This document shows positions 26,777-35,607 of a stretch of 64,000 nt of DNA, piece after piece (positions within the stretch are counted from its first letter, which is position 1; each line of letters opens with the position of its first letter). The position numbers and the translations under genes are program-made. Source of the stretch: Spirochaetota bacterium. Lineage in GTDB: Bacteria > Spirochaetota > JAAYUW01 > JAOAHJ01. The stretch covers positions 1-64,000 of the forward strand of contig JAOAHJ010000039.1 in assembly GCA_026415295.1 (NCBI GenBank), given 5' to 3'. The notes under the pieces are model-generated. The model had not been told where the DNA came from. It ran no database searches and was given only the letters and a program-made list of their open reading frames with translations.

Positions 26777-28417
26777 TTATGAAGAATACTTAATTTTTTC
26801 TTCCAAATTCATCATAAGGCATAATGTTGCTTCATATTGATACTTTTTAGAAATATTTGCCAGTATAGGTAGCAGATATTCTTTATCTCTTAGATAAACA
26901 AAGTTTTCTGGCAAAAGAGCTATCTCTTCTTCTAATTCATAATATTGTTTTTTGTTAAAAAAAGATTCATATGAAAATGTTAATAATTCTTTTGGATTAA
27001 ACATCTCCATTCTTGCAAGATAACCCCCACTTCCTATCATTGTTTTAACATTTTTTAAATTTTTTCCATACTGAATAAATTTCTCACCATTTATGGTAAA
27101 TATTCTCTTGTATTTGCCAGCATGTCTTAATCCGGAAAACTTAATACATATAGAGGCAATAATTTCATCAAAAAAAATTTCTAAATCATTTTCAGGTAAA
27201 TAAGATGTATTTTGATTAACCTTACAAACATAATCCCAAAATCTATTAACGAAATCTTCTTCATTATCAATCATCTCAATTAATTTAAATCCTTTAACTT
27301 CTTTTTTTATCTTAAAGATTTGTTTTACATAATCTACTCCACATTCAAAAACCGCCTTCGCAGAGACCCTCATCCCGAGATCACCTTCAACAGTTCTTTT
27401 TACTGTTGGTTCAATAATTCCTTTTATCATTACATTACTATCTTCTATTACATCTCTATGATAAGAATAAAAATCTGTGGTTGCTCCACCCATATCAATT
27501 GCAATAAATGATTCCCAATCATAATTTAAAATATTTTCAACCTCTTTGATTTTTATACTAAAGTTATTGATATAACTATCAAATGATTTTAAATTACTAA
27601 CATCTGTTTTTATTCTATTATTAATATTTAAATTTAGTTCCTTTAAATTTTTCTTTATTTTTTTAACATTTTCTGGTATTCCACTAATAAAATTAAAAAC
27701 TGATAAAGGAGTTGGTTCAGGGTAAAACCCTATTTTTTCTACAATCTCATCTAAACCCTTGCCATGTATTATATTTTTAAGAAATATATCTCTAATACTA
27801 CTTTTTGCAGGCTCTATATTTATCTTCTCAATTTCAGGCATTACATTTTCTGTTATTTTTATTTCAAAATTTTTTCTTATAAATATGTCAAAAATCTCAT
27901 CAGCACAAGCAGTATTACCAGCATAAAGGATTACTGGCTTTATATCCATGTTTGATAGCATTTGAGCATTATGAATATTTATCTCTTCATTACCGCCATC
28001 AGTACCACCAGTGAAAAGTATAATATCAGGATTTTCCTCCTCTATTTGTTTTATATTTTTAACAGTTAATCTATATGAAAAAGATTTTGTTACTTTACCC
28101 CCAGCAGATAATGCAGTAAGTCTAGCTATTTTTAATGTTAATTCTGGAACAATTCCTATAGCTATAATTTTTAAGCCCCCCTTAGCTGATGAAGAATAAA
28201 AAATATCTAAATCTTTATAATTTTTAATATCTTGAAAATTTTTTATATTTTCATTTTCCAATAACTTATAGAGAACCTCAAAAAAACCATCAGCAAGATG
28301 GTTTACTGTTGTTGAGATTTGATATCTTTTTGCAGGTAATAAAATATTATCATACAGATAAAATAAAAAGCCTTTTGTATAGGTTGAGCCTATATCAATA
28401 CTAATCAATTTTTTCAC
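26777..28417 (-). CDS. glmL: GlmL/MutL, glutamate mutase reactivation-type ATPase
   Basis: 546 aa, ASKHA-fold ATPase found between the glutamate mutase subunit genes and thought to reactivate or protect the B12 enzyme. ATPase motifs: SIDIGSTYTKGFLF at the N-terminus, ILFTGGTDGGNEE, SFIAIDMGGATTDFYS and VKTMIGSGGYLARM. I set the start at the GTG 28415-28417, because GAGG (complement of 28427-28430) is 9 nt upstream and the ATPase strand starts immediately after; a TTG 15 nt earlier is less likely. It overlaps the end of glmS by 17 bp, so the two are translationally coupled. Confidence 0.92.
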   Translation of the reverse strand: MKKLISIDIGSTYTKGFLFYLYDNILLPAKRYQISTTVNHLADGFFEVLYKLLENENIKNFQDIKNYKDLDIFYSSSAKGGLKIIAIGIVPELTLKIARLTALSAGGKVTKSFSYRLTVKNIKQIEEENPDIILFTGGTDGGNEEINIHNAQMLSNMDIKPVILYAGNTACADEIFDIFIRKNFEIKITENVMPEIEKINIEPAKSSIRDIFLKNIIHGKGLDEIVEKIGFYPEPTPLSVFNFISGIPENVKKIKKNLKELNLNINNRIKTDVSNLKSFDSYINNFSIKIKEVENILNYDWESFIAIDMGGATTDFYSYHRDVIEDSNVMIKGIIEPTVKRTVEGDLGMRVSAKAVFECGVDYVKQIFKIKKEVKGFKLIEMIDNEEDFVNRFWDYVCKVNQNTSYLPENDLEIFFDEIIASICIKFSGLRHAGKYKRIFTINGEKFIQYGKNLKNVKTMIGSGGYLARMEMFNPKELLTFSYESFFNKKQYYELEEEIALLPENFVYLRDKEYLLPILANISKKYQYEATLCLMMNLEEKIKYSS

Positions 28418-28832
28418 CGAATCTTTCCTCAATATCTTTTTTAAGATATTCTATAGCTTTTTTTAGATCAGCATCTGGACCAAAAACTCTATCAAAACCC
28501 ATTTTTTTAAATTTTTCTTCAACTTCTGCAAAATCATGTTTACCAACAACAAGATTTCCGCCAACATATAAAATAATATTTTCCAAACCTCTTTCGATGC
28601 ATCTATCCCTTAAACCTTCACAATCAAGCTCCCCTTGCCCATAAAGAGATGAAACGAGAATAGCTTTAGCATTTGATTCAATAGCAGCATCAATAAACTC
28701 ATCTTGACTAACCATTACTCCAAGGTTTATAACATTAAAACCTGCTTCCGAAAATACTTTTTCAATAATTTTATTACCAACTGCATGACAATCAGAACCA
28801 ATTACTCCTGTAACTATATTAATCTTTTTCAT
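28401..28832 (-). CDS. glmS: Glutamate mutase sigma subunit (B12-binding)
   Basis: 143 aa, cobalamin-binding subunit of glutamate mutase. The DxHxxG motif is at Asp14-Cys-His16-Ala-Val-Gly19, His16 being the expected lower axial ligand of cobalt; SSLYGQGELDCEG and the later GG in YVGGNLVVGKHDF complete the Rossmann-type B12 site. Its ATG lies inside the last codons of the GntR gene (14-bp overlap) with AAGGGG as ribosome-binding site, so regulator and enzyme are made from one message. Confidence 0.96.
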   Translation of the reverse strand: MKKINIVTGVIGSDCHAVGNKIIEKVFSEAGFNVINLGVMVSQDEFIDAAIESNAKAILVSSLYGQGELDCEGLRDRCIERGLENIILYVGGNLVVGKHDFAEVEEKFKKMGFDRVFGPDADLKKAIEYLKKDIEERFGEKID

Positions 28833-29973
28833 TTAAAACCCCTTCTTTTATAAAATCTTTAAATTTTTTTCTATAAATTTCATTAATCTTATCTTCTATT
28901 AATAATAAAGAACCATTGTCAATTTTATAATTAAAATATATTATCATATTTGAATAATTTTTAAATAAATAATCAATTTTCATTAAAATATTTTCATCTA
29001 AATTTATTCTTAAATTCTTATTTTCTTTAAAGTATCTTAAATAATTACCAATATTAAAATATTCTGGAATTATAAAACAATCATATTTTTTTAAATTCTC
29101 ATTTATATATTTCTCAAGTTCTATAAAATTATAACTTTCAAAAAAACTTAAATTTTTATTTAAATAATTTTCAATTGGGAAAAAATCAACATTTTTATAT
29201 ATATCAAACTTTTTAAGATAGTCTTTTATTATTATAGAAAATTTTGAAGAAAAAGTAATTACAAGCTTTTTTGCATTTTTGTCAACTTTTGCAAGTTTAA
29301 GTACTGTTTTAGAATCAGGTTCAATATTTACTTTTATAAGATTAACTTCGTTTTCAAACTCTCCTTTAAATTTTTCATAAATCTCTTTATAATGTTTCTT
29401 TGTGGTTATAATAAATTCAAAACTATTTTTTAATTGTTTAAAAATATTATCATAATTTCTTTTATAAAAATACTCAATTGGATAAAAGAAAAGATTTATC
29501 TTATAAAGGTCTCTTAATTGTTTACTTAGAATAAAAAAGGATTCTATATTACAATCTATAAAAGCTAAATTTATTTCAGCAACATTTAATTCTTTATAAG
29601 ATAAAATAGAATTAAAAAAATTCTTTATATCATTGAAACTAAAATCTTCTTTTAAGAGTTCATCAATAAGATTATTTATTAGAATGTAAGCTTTCTCTTT
29701 TCTACTTTGGACAAAAGCCAATGAATCAAAATTTATATAATAACCACTACCTTTTTTAGAATAAATCAAACCCTCATTTTTTAATTTATCATATACTTTA
29801 TTTATAGTTAATCTTGAAACATTTAATAAACTTGAGAGCTCTCTTTCAGAAGGAAGTTTTTCTAATTCTTTATTTATTATTTTGCTCCTGATAAAGTTTA
29901 AAAGCTGAATATAGAAGGGGAATTTTGAATTTGAATCATAAGAAAAATTTTTAAAAATACTGGCATAGTCCAT
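28819..29973 (-). CDS. GntR-family transcriptional regulator of the methylaspartate operon
   Basis: 384 aa. The N-terminal winged helix is typical of GntR: FPFYIQLLNFIRSKIINKEL, LPSERELSSLLNVSRLTINK, VYDKLKNEGLIYSKKGSGYY. The remaining 300 residues do not match the aminotransferase domain of MocR-type or an evident UTRA/FCD domain; strands such as NVAEINLAFIDCNIESFF suggest a periplasmic-binding-protein-like or other ligand domain that I cannot name. I prefer the ATG at 29971-29973 over a GTG at 30003, because the promoter's -10 box overlaps that GTG. No Shine-Dalgarno is evident at either. It heads the operon and presumably senses glutamate or an intermediate. Confidence 0.85.
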   Translation of the reverse strand: MDYASIFKNFSYDSNSKFPFYIQLLNFIRSKIINKELEKLPSERELSSLLNVSRLTINKVYDKLKNEGLIYSKKGSGYYINFDSLAFVQSRKEKAYILINNLIDELLKEDFSFNDIKNFFNSILSYKELNVAEINLAFIDCNIESFFILSKQLRDLYKINLFFYPIEYFYKRNYDNIFKQLKNSFEFIITTKKHYKEIYEKFKGEFENEVNLIKVNIEPDSKTVLKLAKVDKNAKKLVITFSSKFSIIIKDYLKKFDIYKNVDFFPIENYLNKNLSFFESYNFIELEKYINENLKKYDCFIIPEYFNIGNYLRYFKENKNLRINLDENILMKIDYLFKNYSNMIIYFNYKIDNGSLLLIEDKINEIYRKKFKDFIKEGVLNEKD

Positions 29974-29980
29974 ATAATAA

Positions 29981-30051
29981 TTTATTGAATTGGTATTTGC
30001 CACATATTATTAAAATATAAATAAATGTCAAGAAAAATATTTTATTGAATT
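29981..30051. repeat. Exact 11-bp direct repeats flanking the gntR promoter
   Basis: TTTATTGAATT occurs at 29981-29991 and again at 30041-30051, 60 bp apart and on either side of the gntR promoter. The spacing is close to six helical turns. This is a candidate operator pair for autoregulation by the GntR protein, or chance in A/T-rich DNA. Confidence 0.3.
30004..30031 (-). promoter_or_regulatory. Putative sigma70 promoter of the gntR-glmS-glmL-glmE operon
   Basis: On the minus strand a consensus TTGACA (complement of 30026-30031), 16-nt spacer and TAATAT (complement of 30004-30009). The start point would be near 29997, downstream of the possible GTG at 30003 and upstream of the ATG at 29973. 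Confidence 0.55.
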
Positions 30052-30114
30052 TTAAAAATATTAAACTATTTTTACTATAAAATTATTTAATTTTTATATT
30101 TTAATTAAATTTAT

Positions 30115-31587
30115 ATGCAAAAATTTATATTTAATTTAAATAAAATTTCTTTAAAAATTAAAAATAGTTCTAATAATTTTATAAAATGTTTTAAAAGAAA
30201 AAGATTTATTTTTATAATAATTTTTACATTCTTAATTTTTTTATTATTTATAATTTTTAATGAAGATCTTTTAGCTTCTGAAAAAATAGAAGAAAGTTAT
30301 AAAATAGTTACAATTAATAAAATTAGAATAATTATAAATGAAGAAATTTATGATTGGGAAAATTTACACATTTTTCCAAAAAAAAGACCAACCAACTATA
30401 CTGATCCTTTAACAATTATTTCATTTTTAAGTATAAAACCAAAGCAAACTATCAAATTAAATATCCTGGAACAAAAAATATTTAATATAGAAAAAATATT
30501 AATAAGTTCAGCACTTTTTAGTTCTGTATGTATTGATATTATTGAATTATCTCAGGATAATAATCTTGTAAATATAATTGTTGAAGTAAAGGAAGGATTT
30601 CTATATAAATTTGGCGGTGGTTCTATATATGGTATTTTTGGGAAAAACAATCTTAGTGGTTTAAGAAAATCTTTTACTATTACATTAGGCTATAATCTTA
30701 ATGGAATAAATTATACAGATCAACTATTATTCAATACTAACTTTTTTCTAGATTTTAGTTTATATTATAAAAATAGTTTTGGTTTCAAAGAAATTAGCTT
30801 TAACAGGATTGATTTAAATTTATCATTAGGTTATAGGATAACTCCTTTTTTTGAGATTATTTTAAATTCTTTAGTTAAATTCCAAAATTCTAATCTTATA
30901 AATGAACTTAGTAATTTTTTTATTCAAGGAAGTTTTTATTCAATAGAGGAAACATTAAGTTTTAACTACATTTATTATTTTTTTATTAATAAAAATAAAA
31001 AAAATGATTTCTATTTTAGAGGTTATTTAAAATTTTATCCCTCTTTAATATATTTTTATAATTTAAAATTTGAAGATTCATTTCAATTTATTAATTATAA
31101 TATAGGTCCAATCTATTCAATAAATATTAAAAATAGTTTTTTATTCGAATCAAAATATTTTTCCATAGGTTTTATATCTCAACTTTCTACTTCTACATAT
31201 AAATTAGATTATTTTAACTCCAAAAATATGTCCCTTTCAGAAGAACCATTTGTTAGAAGCCCCGTAGATATAAATCTTACATTTCCTGATAATTTTTTTA
31301 TAACAAGTTTTGAAATAAGATCCCCTTTTATAAAATTATTTAATATTAATTTTTTAGCTTTTGAATTATCAGTTTTTAGTTTTTATGACATAGCTATATG
31401 CAAAATTTTATATAAATACTCTAATAGTTTTAATCTATATTTAAATAATCCTTATTATCTCCATGCTTTTGGAATTGGAATAAGATTTGGTTTCGCACAA
31501 CCTGTAAACACATATTTTACTTTGACATTTGGTATAAACAAAGATAATAATTGGAAATTAATATTTTATTCTGGTAAAGGTTTTTAA
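30115..31587 (+). CDS. Predicted outer-membrane beta-barrel protein with one POTRA-like domain (Omp85-like)
   Basis: 490 aa, not assigned to a named protein. It has a positively charged N-terminus and a hydrophobic export segment (about 32-50, ending DLLAS). A domain of about 75-155 reads like a POTRA repeat: TIKLNILEQKIFNIEKILIS and the following ALFSSV, then NIIVEVKEGFLYKFGGGS. From about 165 to the end there are alternating hydrophobic/aromatic strands with Asn-rich turns, finishing with Phe (FYSGKGF), the classic C-terminal signal of outer-membrane barrels. It is much shorter than BamA, so a single-POTRA Omp85 or TamA/two-partner-type protein is more likely. No Shine-Dalgarno is evident. 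It is divergent from gntR and convergent with the formyltransferase gene. Confidence 0.6.
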   Translation: MQKFIFNLNKISLKIKNSSNNFIKCFKRKRFIFIIIFTFLIFLLFIIFNEDLLASEKIEESYKIVTINKIRIIINEEIYDWENLHIFPKKRPTNYTDPLTIISFLSIKPKQTIKLNILEQKIFNIEKILISSALFSSVCIDIIELSQDNNLVNIIVEVKEGFLYKFGGGSIYGIFGKNNLSGLRKSFTITLGYNLNGINYTDQLLFNTNFFLDFSLYYKNSFGFKEISFNRIDLNLSLGYRITPFFEIILNSLVKFQNSNLINELSNFFIQGSFYSIEETLSFNYIYYFFINKNKKNDFYFRGYLKFYPSLIYFYNLKFEDSFQFINYNIGPIYSINIKNSFLFESKYFSIGFISQLSTSTYKLDYFNSKNMSLSEEPFVRSPVDINLTFPDNFFITSFEIRSPFIKLFNINFLAFELSVFSFYDIAICKILYKYSNSFNLYLNNPYYLHAFGIGIRFGFAQPVNTYFTLTFGINKDNNWKLIFYSGKGF

Positions 31588-31602
31588 ATAATTAATATTT
31601 AA

Positions 31603-32703
31603 TTATATATTTATTTTAATTAATCTATTTAAGTAAGATTTAATAATTTCTATAATAATAGAATTATATTTTAAATTTATAGATTTTAATAATAATTTAA
31701 ATGAAGTTCTTCTCTTTCTTTTCCTTGGTGGAATAATCCATTCTCTAAAAAACTTTTCACATTCATTATCAACAAGCATAATACAAAATCCATCTTTTAC
31801 TTTCAATATTGGCTGATTTCTAAACTTACCTCTACCCATATATAAACCCATTAAGGTACCAGGTTTTATTTTAGTTAAGATTTTAGTCTTATAAAGCTCA
31901 AGGTCAAAAATTATAAATTCTTCTCCATTTATTTTCACCTTAAGTCTTATTCCTATATCCTGTCCGCAAAAAGCTCTTAACTTTCTCCATATTATTTCAC
32001 AATTATCTTTTTCAAAATCAATAAAACTTAATTCTTTAGCTTTTTTTAAAGTCGCATAAGATCCAGATGATTGAATTTTAGTAAAATTTTTTTTTGTTTC
32101 TAGTTTATCCAAAGATTTTAATATCGCATCAACACCTAGCATTGTTAAATTATATAAAACTTGAATTGGAGTTGAATATTTTGAAATTTTATAAATCCCA
32201 GTTTTTGCAATAAGATCTCCTTTATCAAAATCCTCTTCAACTTTATGTACAGTTCCCCATATCTTTTTCCAACCTTCAAGTATAGCAAAAGTATCAGGTT
32301 CCATACCACGCAAATAAGGTAAAGGACCTGGGTGATAATTTATAAAACCATATCTTGGTATAGAGAATAACTCCGATGGTATCCAATTCCCATAAAAAAC
32401 AATACCTATATCTAAATTTAATTTTCTTATTTCATTTAACCAATTATTAATATTTGTCTTAACTTCATCTATTTTTAATTTTTCTATGATCTCAGTTCTT
32501 TTTAATTTTAATTCATCTGGTAAAAAAAATCTTTTTTTCATTTTAACTTCAGGATATAAATTTATAGGGTCATCTTTATAAATAATAAGCCCTTCAATAT
32601 TATATCCCTCTTTTTCAAGTTTTTCAAACAATATCATTCCATAATCATCCCTTCCAGTTGGCCTATTTCTACCTAGATACAATAAAACATTATTTATAAT
32701 CAT
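31603..32703 (-). CDS. Formyltransferase-family protein (Fmt/ArnA-type N-terminal domain)
   Basis: 366 aa. The formyltetrahydrofolate-binding signature is visible as YGFINYHPGPLPYLRGMEPD, followed by WGTVHKVEEDFDKGDLIAK, the conserved active-site Asp segment. The later SGSYATLKKAKELSFIDF and WRKLRAF resemble the linker to the C-terminal OB-like domain of methionyl-tRNA formyltransferase. The first 60 residues are unlike Fmt and the C-terminus is basic, so it may formylate something other than Met-tRNA. The start is reset to the ATG 32701-32703, preceded by GAGG; an upstream in-frame reading to 32778 would add a hydrophobic tail. It follows the sensor cyclase by 87 bp. Confidence 0.7.
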   Translation of the reverse strand: MIINNVLLYLGRNRPTGRDDYGMILFEKLEKEGYNIEGLIIYKDDPINLYPEVKMKKRFFLPDELKLKRTEIIEKLKIDEVKTNINNWLNEIRKLNLDIGIVFYGNWIPSELFSIPRYGFINYHPGPLPYLRGMEPDTFAILEGWKKIWGTVHKVEEDFDKGDLIAKTGIYKISKYSTPIQVLYNLTMLGVDAILKSLDKLETKKNFTKIQSSGSYATLKKAKELSFIDFEKDNCEIIWRKLRAFCGQDIGIRLKVKINGEEFIIFDLELYKTKILTKIKPGTLMGLYMGRGKFRNQPILKVKDGFCIMLVDNECEKFFREWIIPPRKRKRRTSFKLLLKSINLKYNSIIIEIIKSYLNRLIKINI

Positions 32704-32790
32704 TAAAACCTCAAAAAAATATTTATATATTAATAATTTATTTTTAACAAATATTTTGATAAAATTATTTAATGCCAAAAAGTAATTTAG

Positions 32791-35607
32791 TCATTTTTCA
32801 TAAAATATTAAAACATTCTCTTTAATATTTTCTTTTAAATAATAATTACATATTTCAATATAGAAGTTAGTTGCTTTATCATCAGGAAATTTTTCTTCAA
32901 TTTTTTTAAAAACATTTAATGCTTTATTATAATCATAATTTTCAAAATATTTCACTCCAATATGAAAATGTTCAAGGTATTTTATTCTTTTTATTTTATC
33001 TTCTTTTTTAAGTCCATCTAAAACTTCAAAAATTTTAACAGGATTTTCTTTACCTTTAACTCTTACTTTTCCAAGATATCTAAAAACATAAATTTCTTTA
33101 TTTATTAATTTATCATAAGAAAATTCACTTATTATTATTGAAGCATCAAATTTCCTTGTTAATCCCTCTAATCTTGAAGCTAAATTTACATTATCTGATA
33201 TAACTGTAGAATCTATTCTTTGCTCTTCACCTAAAATACCAAGCATAAGCAACCCAGTGTGAATTCCAAATCTGACATCTATTTCTGGTAATCCCTTTTC
33301 TTTCTGCTTTTTATTGAAATCAATGCTTGTCTTTCTTATTTCTATTGCTGTTTCTATAGCATCACCAGCATAATTTGGATACAGAGCCATTATTCCATCT
33401 CCCATATACTTATCAATAAAACCACTATTTTTTCTAACTAAAGGCCCAATTATACTTAAATATGAATTAAGGAAATTAAAATTTTCAGAAGGGGAAAGTT
33501 TTTCAGAAATCTTAGTAAACCCAACTATATCTACAAACATTATTGTCATCTCTTTTTGAACTTGATCTCCAAGTTTAAAATCTGTAATATTTTGTTTATT
33601 AAGAAATTTTAAAAACTCTTCTGGCACAAATTTAAAATATGTTTTATTTAAATTTGTAATCTCTGTTAAATATTTATTAATGTAACTAACCATTTTGTTA
33701 AAAGAATTTGCAAGATCTTCTATTTCGTCTCTTCCTTTAACTTTAACCTGAACTCCCCAAACCCCTTTTTCTATCATTTGGGTACCTTCTTTTAATCTTT
33801 TAATTGAGTTTAATAAATAATATAAAATCAAAAATAAAAAAAATATTATAAATAATGTTAATAAGATTACATTTCTTATAGTTCTCTTTATTAATTCCCT
33901 ATTTTTCATTTCAAATGCAATATTATCTTTTCCTATTTCAACTAATCCCATTACATTTTGATTATCATCATAAATAGGCCCCACTCCATAAAACCAATTG
34001 CCCCATTGATCAACAGATTTTTCTATTGCAATTTCTCCTTCATAACTTTTTGTATATATGCTGTTTGTTTCATTCAAATAATCAAATGGAGTTTTAACAG
34101 TTATATCATCATTTAAATACATTATTGAATAAATATAATTATCAATTTTTTTATGTAATGCAAAATAAAAATCTTTATTCCACTCATCTTTATTAAAGTT
34201 GAGCAGAGTTAATATTTTTTCTTTTATTCTTACATATGGTTCAGACATAAAATCTTCAGGTGAATTTAGCTTATTTAAATCTTGGCTATTAATACTTTTT
34301 GATACCATTTGAATCATTGTTGCTATTTTATTATTAAGGAGTGATTCATACCTATCTATCAAATCTTTATAAATAATAAATGAAGTCAAGGTTATTGAAA
34401 TAATAATTAAAGGAATAAATATAATCAACATTTTAAAGAAAATGGAAAATTTTTTATTCATTACTATTTTATATGTATTAATTAATAAAAAAATAAATAT
34501 TATAACTAAAATAATCGCAATCGCAAAAAATAGATAAAATTTAATAATATTTAACTTTTTATTTAGAATATAATCAAATACTTTAATTATTTTTCCATCT
34601 ATATCAACCTCTATGCAAAATTTTTCAGATGTTAGAAGTAAATTTCTACCTGAAACTTTAATATTATAATAGTAATTATAAATATTTGTATAATTTTCTA
34701 GACTTTGATCATTAAAACTAGTTTTAAATAAAAATTCTTTATTGTTATAATAAATTTTAACAATATTTTTATGTAGAAGATCACTTAATACAAAAGTATC
34801 ATCTATTTTATTTATAGAGTAAGGTAAACTATTAGGTTCTTTATATATTAAATTAAATTTCCCATCTTTAACTTCATAAATTTCACCTCTCTTTGTTGCA
34901 ATATAATATTCATTTTTTTCATCAGCGAATATATTAAAAATAAATAAATTAGCCTTTTCAAAATTAAATATTTCTTTATTATTTAACTTTTCTAAATCAA
35001 TATTATATTCATATTGTTTAACACTATTATTGTCAAAAAGAAAAAAATATAACATATTTTTTTTATAAATTAAATTTTTATATAAAGATCTTTGAACATT
35101 TATATAAGATAATTCTTCATTTTTATAGTTTCTTTCATAGATTAACTTATCAAATTTACCATATTTATTATACTTAATCACAGAAATTCTATTTATATAA
35201 AAACCATTATCATCAAGAACAGAATTTAAAACATATAAGTTTTCCTCATTATCAACTGCTATATCAACTACTTGATAAAAACCTCTATTTGACTTTTTAC
35301 TACTATTTATAATATATTTTAATTTATAATTACTATCAGCTTTAATTATTCTTTTAGAAGAATTATCAACAATATAATTATTTTGGTTTATATCTTTTAA
35401 AAATATTGATGGATAAGAAAGGTAAATCTCTTTTGATTTATAATTATAATCTTTTAAGAAAATAATAAAATATAATAAAACAATTAGAATTAAAATATCT
35501 AGAAGAATAATTAAACTTTTTTTTATTAACTCATTTTTTAAAAATGAATTCAAAAAAATTTCACTAAACTTTAATTTTAATTTTTTCATACTTTTAAAAT
35601 TAATCAT
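32791..35607 (-). CDS. Transmembrane class III adenylate cyclase with propeller and Cache-like sensor domains
   Basis: 938 aa. Order seen: TM helix (about 28-50); extracytoplasmic NHL/propeller-like repeats (about 60-340; e.g. NNYIVDNSSKRIIKAD); two TM helices (about 350-415); a Cache-like extracytoplasmic domain (about 420-575, with DQWGNWFYGVGPI and GLVEIG); TM; HAMP (about 605-660); class III cyclase from 687. Both metal Asp residues are present (Asp693 in FVDIVGFT, Asp737 in KYMGDG), with Lys733 and Thr801 as adenine-recognising residues and Asn808/Arg812 in NLASR, so it should make cAMP. A TPR-like tail closes the protein. Its ATG overlaps the stop of the MFS-fusion gene (ATGA), implying coupled expression. 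Confidence 0.88.
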   Translation of the reverse strand: MINFKSMKKLKLKFSEIFLNSFLKNELIKKSLIILLDILILIVLLYFIIFLKDYNYKSKEIYLSYPSIFLKDINQNNYIVDNSSKRIIKADSNYKLKYIINSSKKSNRGFYQVVDIAVDNEENLYVLNSVLDDNGFYINRISVIKYNKYGKFDKLIYERNYKNEELSYINVQRSLYKNLIYKKNMLYFFLFDNNSVKQYEYNIDLEKLNNKEIFNFEKANLFIFNIFADEKNEYYIATKRGEIYEVKDGKFNLIYKEPNSLPYSINKIDDTFVLSDLLHKNIVKIYYNNKEFLFKTSFNDQSLENYTNIYNYYYNIKVSGRNLLLTSEKFCIEVDIDGKIIKVFDYILNKKLNIIKFYLFFAIAIILVIIFIFLLINTYKIVMNKKFSIFFKMLIIFIPLIIISITLTSFIIYKDLIDRYESLLNNKIATMIQMVSKSINSQDLNKLNSPEDFMSEPYVRIKEKILTLLNFNKDEWNKDFYFALHKKIDNYIYSIMYLNDDITVKTPFDYLNETNSIYTKSYEGEIAIEKSVDQWGNWFYGVGPIYDDNQNVMGLVEIGKDNIAFEMKNRELIKRTIRNVILLTLFIIFFLFLILYYLLNSIKRLKEGTQMIEKGVWGVQVKVKGRDEIEDLANSFNKMVSYINKYLTEITNLNKTYFKFVPEEFLKFLNKQNITDFKLGDQVQKEMTIMFVDIVGFTKISEKLSPSENFNFLNSYLSIIGPLVRKNSGFIDKYMGDGIMALYPNYAGDAIETAIEIRKTSIDFNKKQKEKGLPEIDVRFGIHTGLLMLGILGEEQRIDSTVISDNVNLASRLEGLTRKFDASIIISEFSYDKLINKEIYVFRYLGKVRVKGKENPVKIFEVLDGLKKEDKIKRIKYLEHFHIGVKYFENYDYNKALNVFKKIEEKFPDDKATNFYIEICNYYLKENIKENVLIFYEK

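Noticed and set aside
29974-30114. Cobalamin riboswitch upstream of the B12-dependent glutamate mutase genes
   Set aside because: The region is almost pure A/T and too short; no B12-box-like or GC-containing helices are visible.
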